Source of the DNA: Lachnospiraceae bacterium UBA938
GTDB taxonomy: Bacteria; Bacillota; Clostridia; Lachnospirales; Lachnospiraceae
DNA length: 38,398 nt
NCBI GenBank assembly: GCA_002293475.1
Contig: DBDG01000035.1
Span: 1 to 38,398 of the forward strand
Direction of reading: 5' to 3'
Shown here: piece after piece, positions 38,349-38,398 of the stretch
Position numbering within the stretch: the stretch's first letter is position 1
Layout: each line of letters begins with the position of its first letter
Made by a program: the position numbers and the translations under genes
Notes under the pieces: generated by a model
Told to the model about the DNA's origin: nothing
The model's database searches: none
What the model saw: the letters and a program-made list of their open reading frames with translations, nothing else

Positions 38349-38398
38349 GAGGTAAGCTTGAAAAATTATTTTCGCCCTTGAATGAAAAACTAAATTCC

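Overview
The window looks like chromosome from an anaerobic Firmicute of class Clostridia, probably a Lachnospiraceae-type organism. The reasons are strong AGGAGG-type ribosome sites, sigma-A promoters with TTGACA/TATAAT boxes, moderate GC with very AT-rich gene gaps, two radical-SAM genes, an HPr-like protein without the active-site His, a GH94 phosphorylase and a clostridial Cys-rich RiPP locus. The species call is inference. I see no rRNA, tRNA, CRISPR array or complete insertion sequence.

Layout, left to right. 1-7.2 kb: a large secreted subtilase cut by the window edge (minus), an MgtC-family membrane protein and a SAM methyltransferase (plus), a scrap of an RHS/YD-repeat protein, and a SERCA-type Ca2+ P-type ATPase (minus). 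7.4-12.7 kb, all minus: a RiPP locus read from a 49-codon Cys-containing precursor through a radical SAM/SPASM maturase (CcpM type) and a TIGR04066-type maturation protein, followed by a two-gene ABC exporter with its own promoter. Divergent from the precursor (13.0-15.6 kb, plus) is a two-gene operon for S-adenosylhomocysteine/5'-deoxyadenosine handling: an amidohydrolase-type deaminase and a short-form AdoHcy (probably S-inosylhomocysteine) hydrolase. The pair could clear the by-products of SAM enzymes, including the neighbouring radical SAM enzyme.

15.6-16.1 kb is a non-coding block holding seven 14-bp tandem repeats and a 240-bp element with ~70-bp inverted arms and two inner hairpins. 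16.1-18.9 kb (minus) is an envelope-stress type operon (PadR, DUF1700, DUF4097, small membrane protein, PspC) with a 19-bp perfect inverted repeat at its promoter, plus a defective-looking XRE gene. 19.0-22.1 kb has a CPBP protease, then an HxlR regulator divergent from a redox operon (thioredoxin with CPVC, a 60-residue protein with the ferredoxin:thioredoxin reductase cysteine pattern, a PPOX-fold protein, a Cys glutathione peroxidase).

22.1-30 kb (minus) is carbohydrate use: a lipoprotein joining a propeller-like part to a solute-binding domain, a phosphohexomutase, a GH94 phosphorylase close to N,N'-diacetylchitobiose phosphorylase, and a cytoplasmic GH13 enzyme. 30.3-35.9 kb (minus) is DNA repair: a Cas4-like nuclease/XPD-like helicase fusion, and the TIGR03915/TIGR03916 pair (a poorly understood radical-SAM DNA repair/modification system) whose promoter carries LexA-like SOS boxes. 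The window ends with a TehB-like methyltransferase, an iron-sulfur flavoprotein and a low-complexity protein of unknown function.

The best candidates for an under-described system are the RiPP locus with its linked SAM by-product salvage operon, and the SOS-boxed TIGR03915/TIGR03916 pair. All family assignments come from reading motifs by eye, without database searches.
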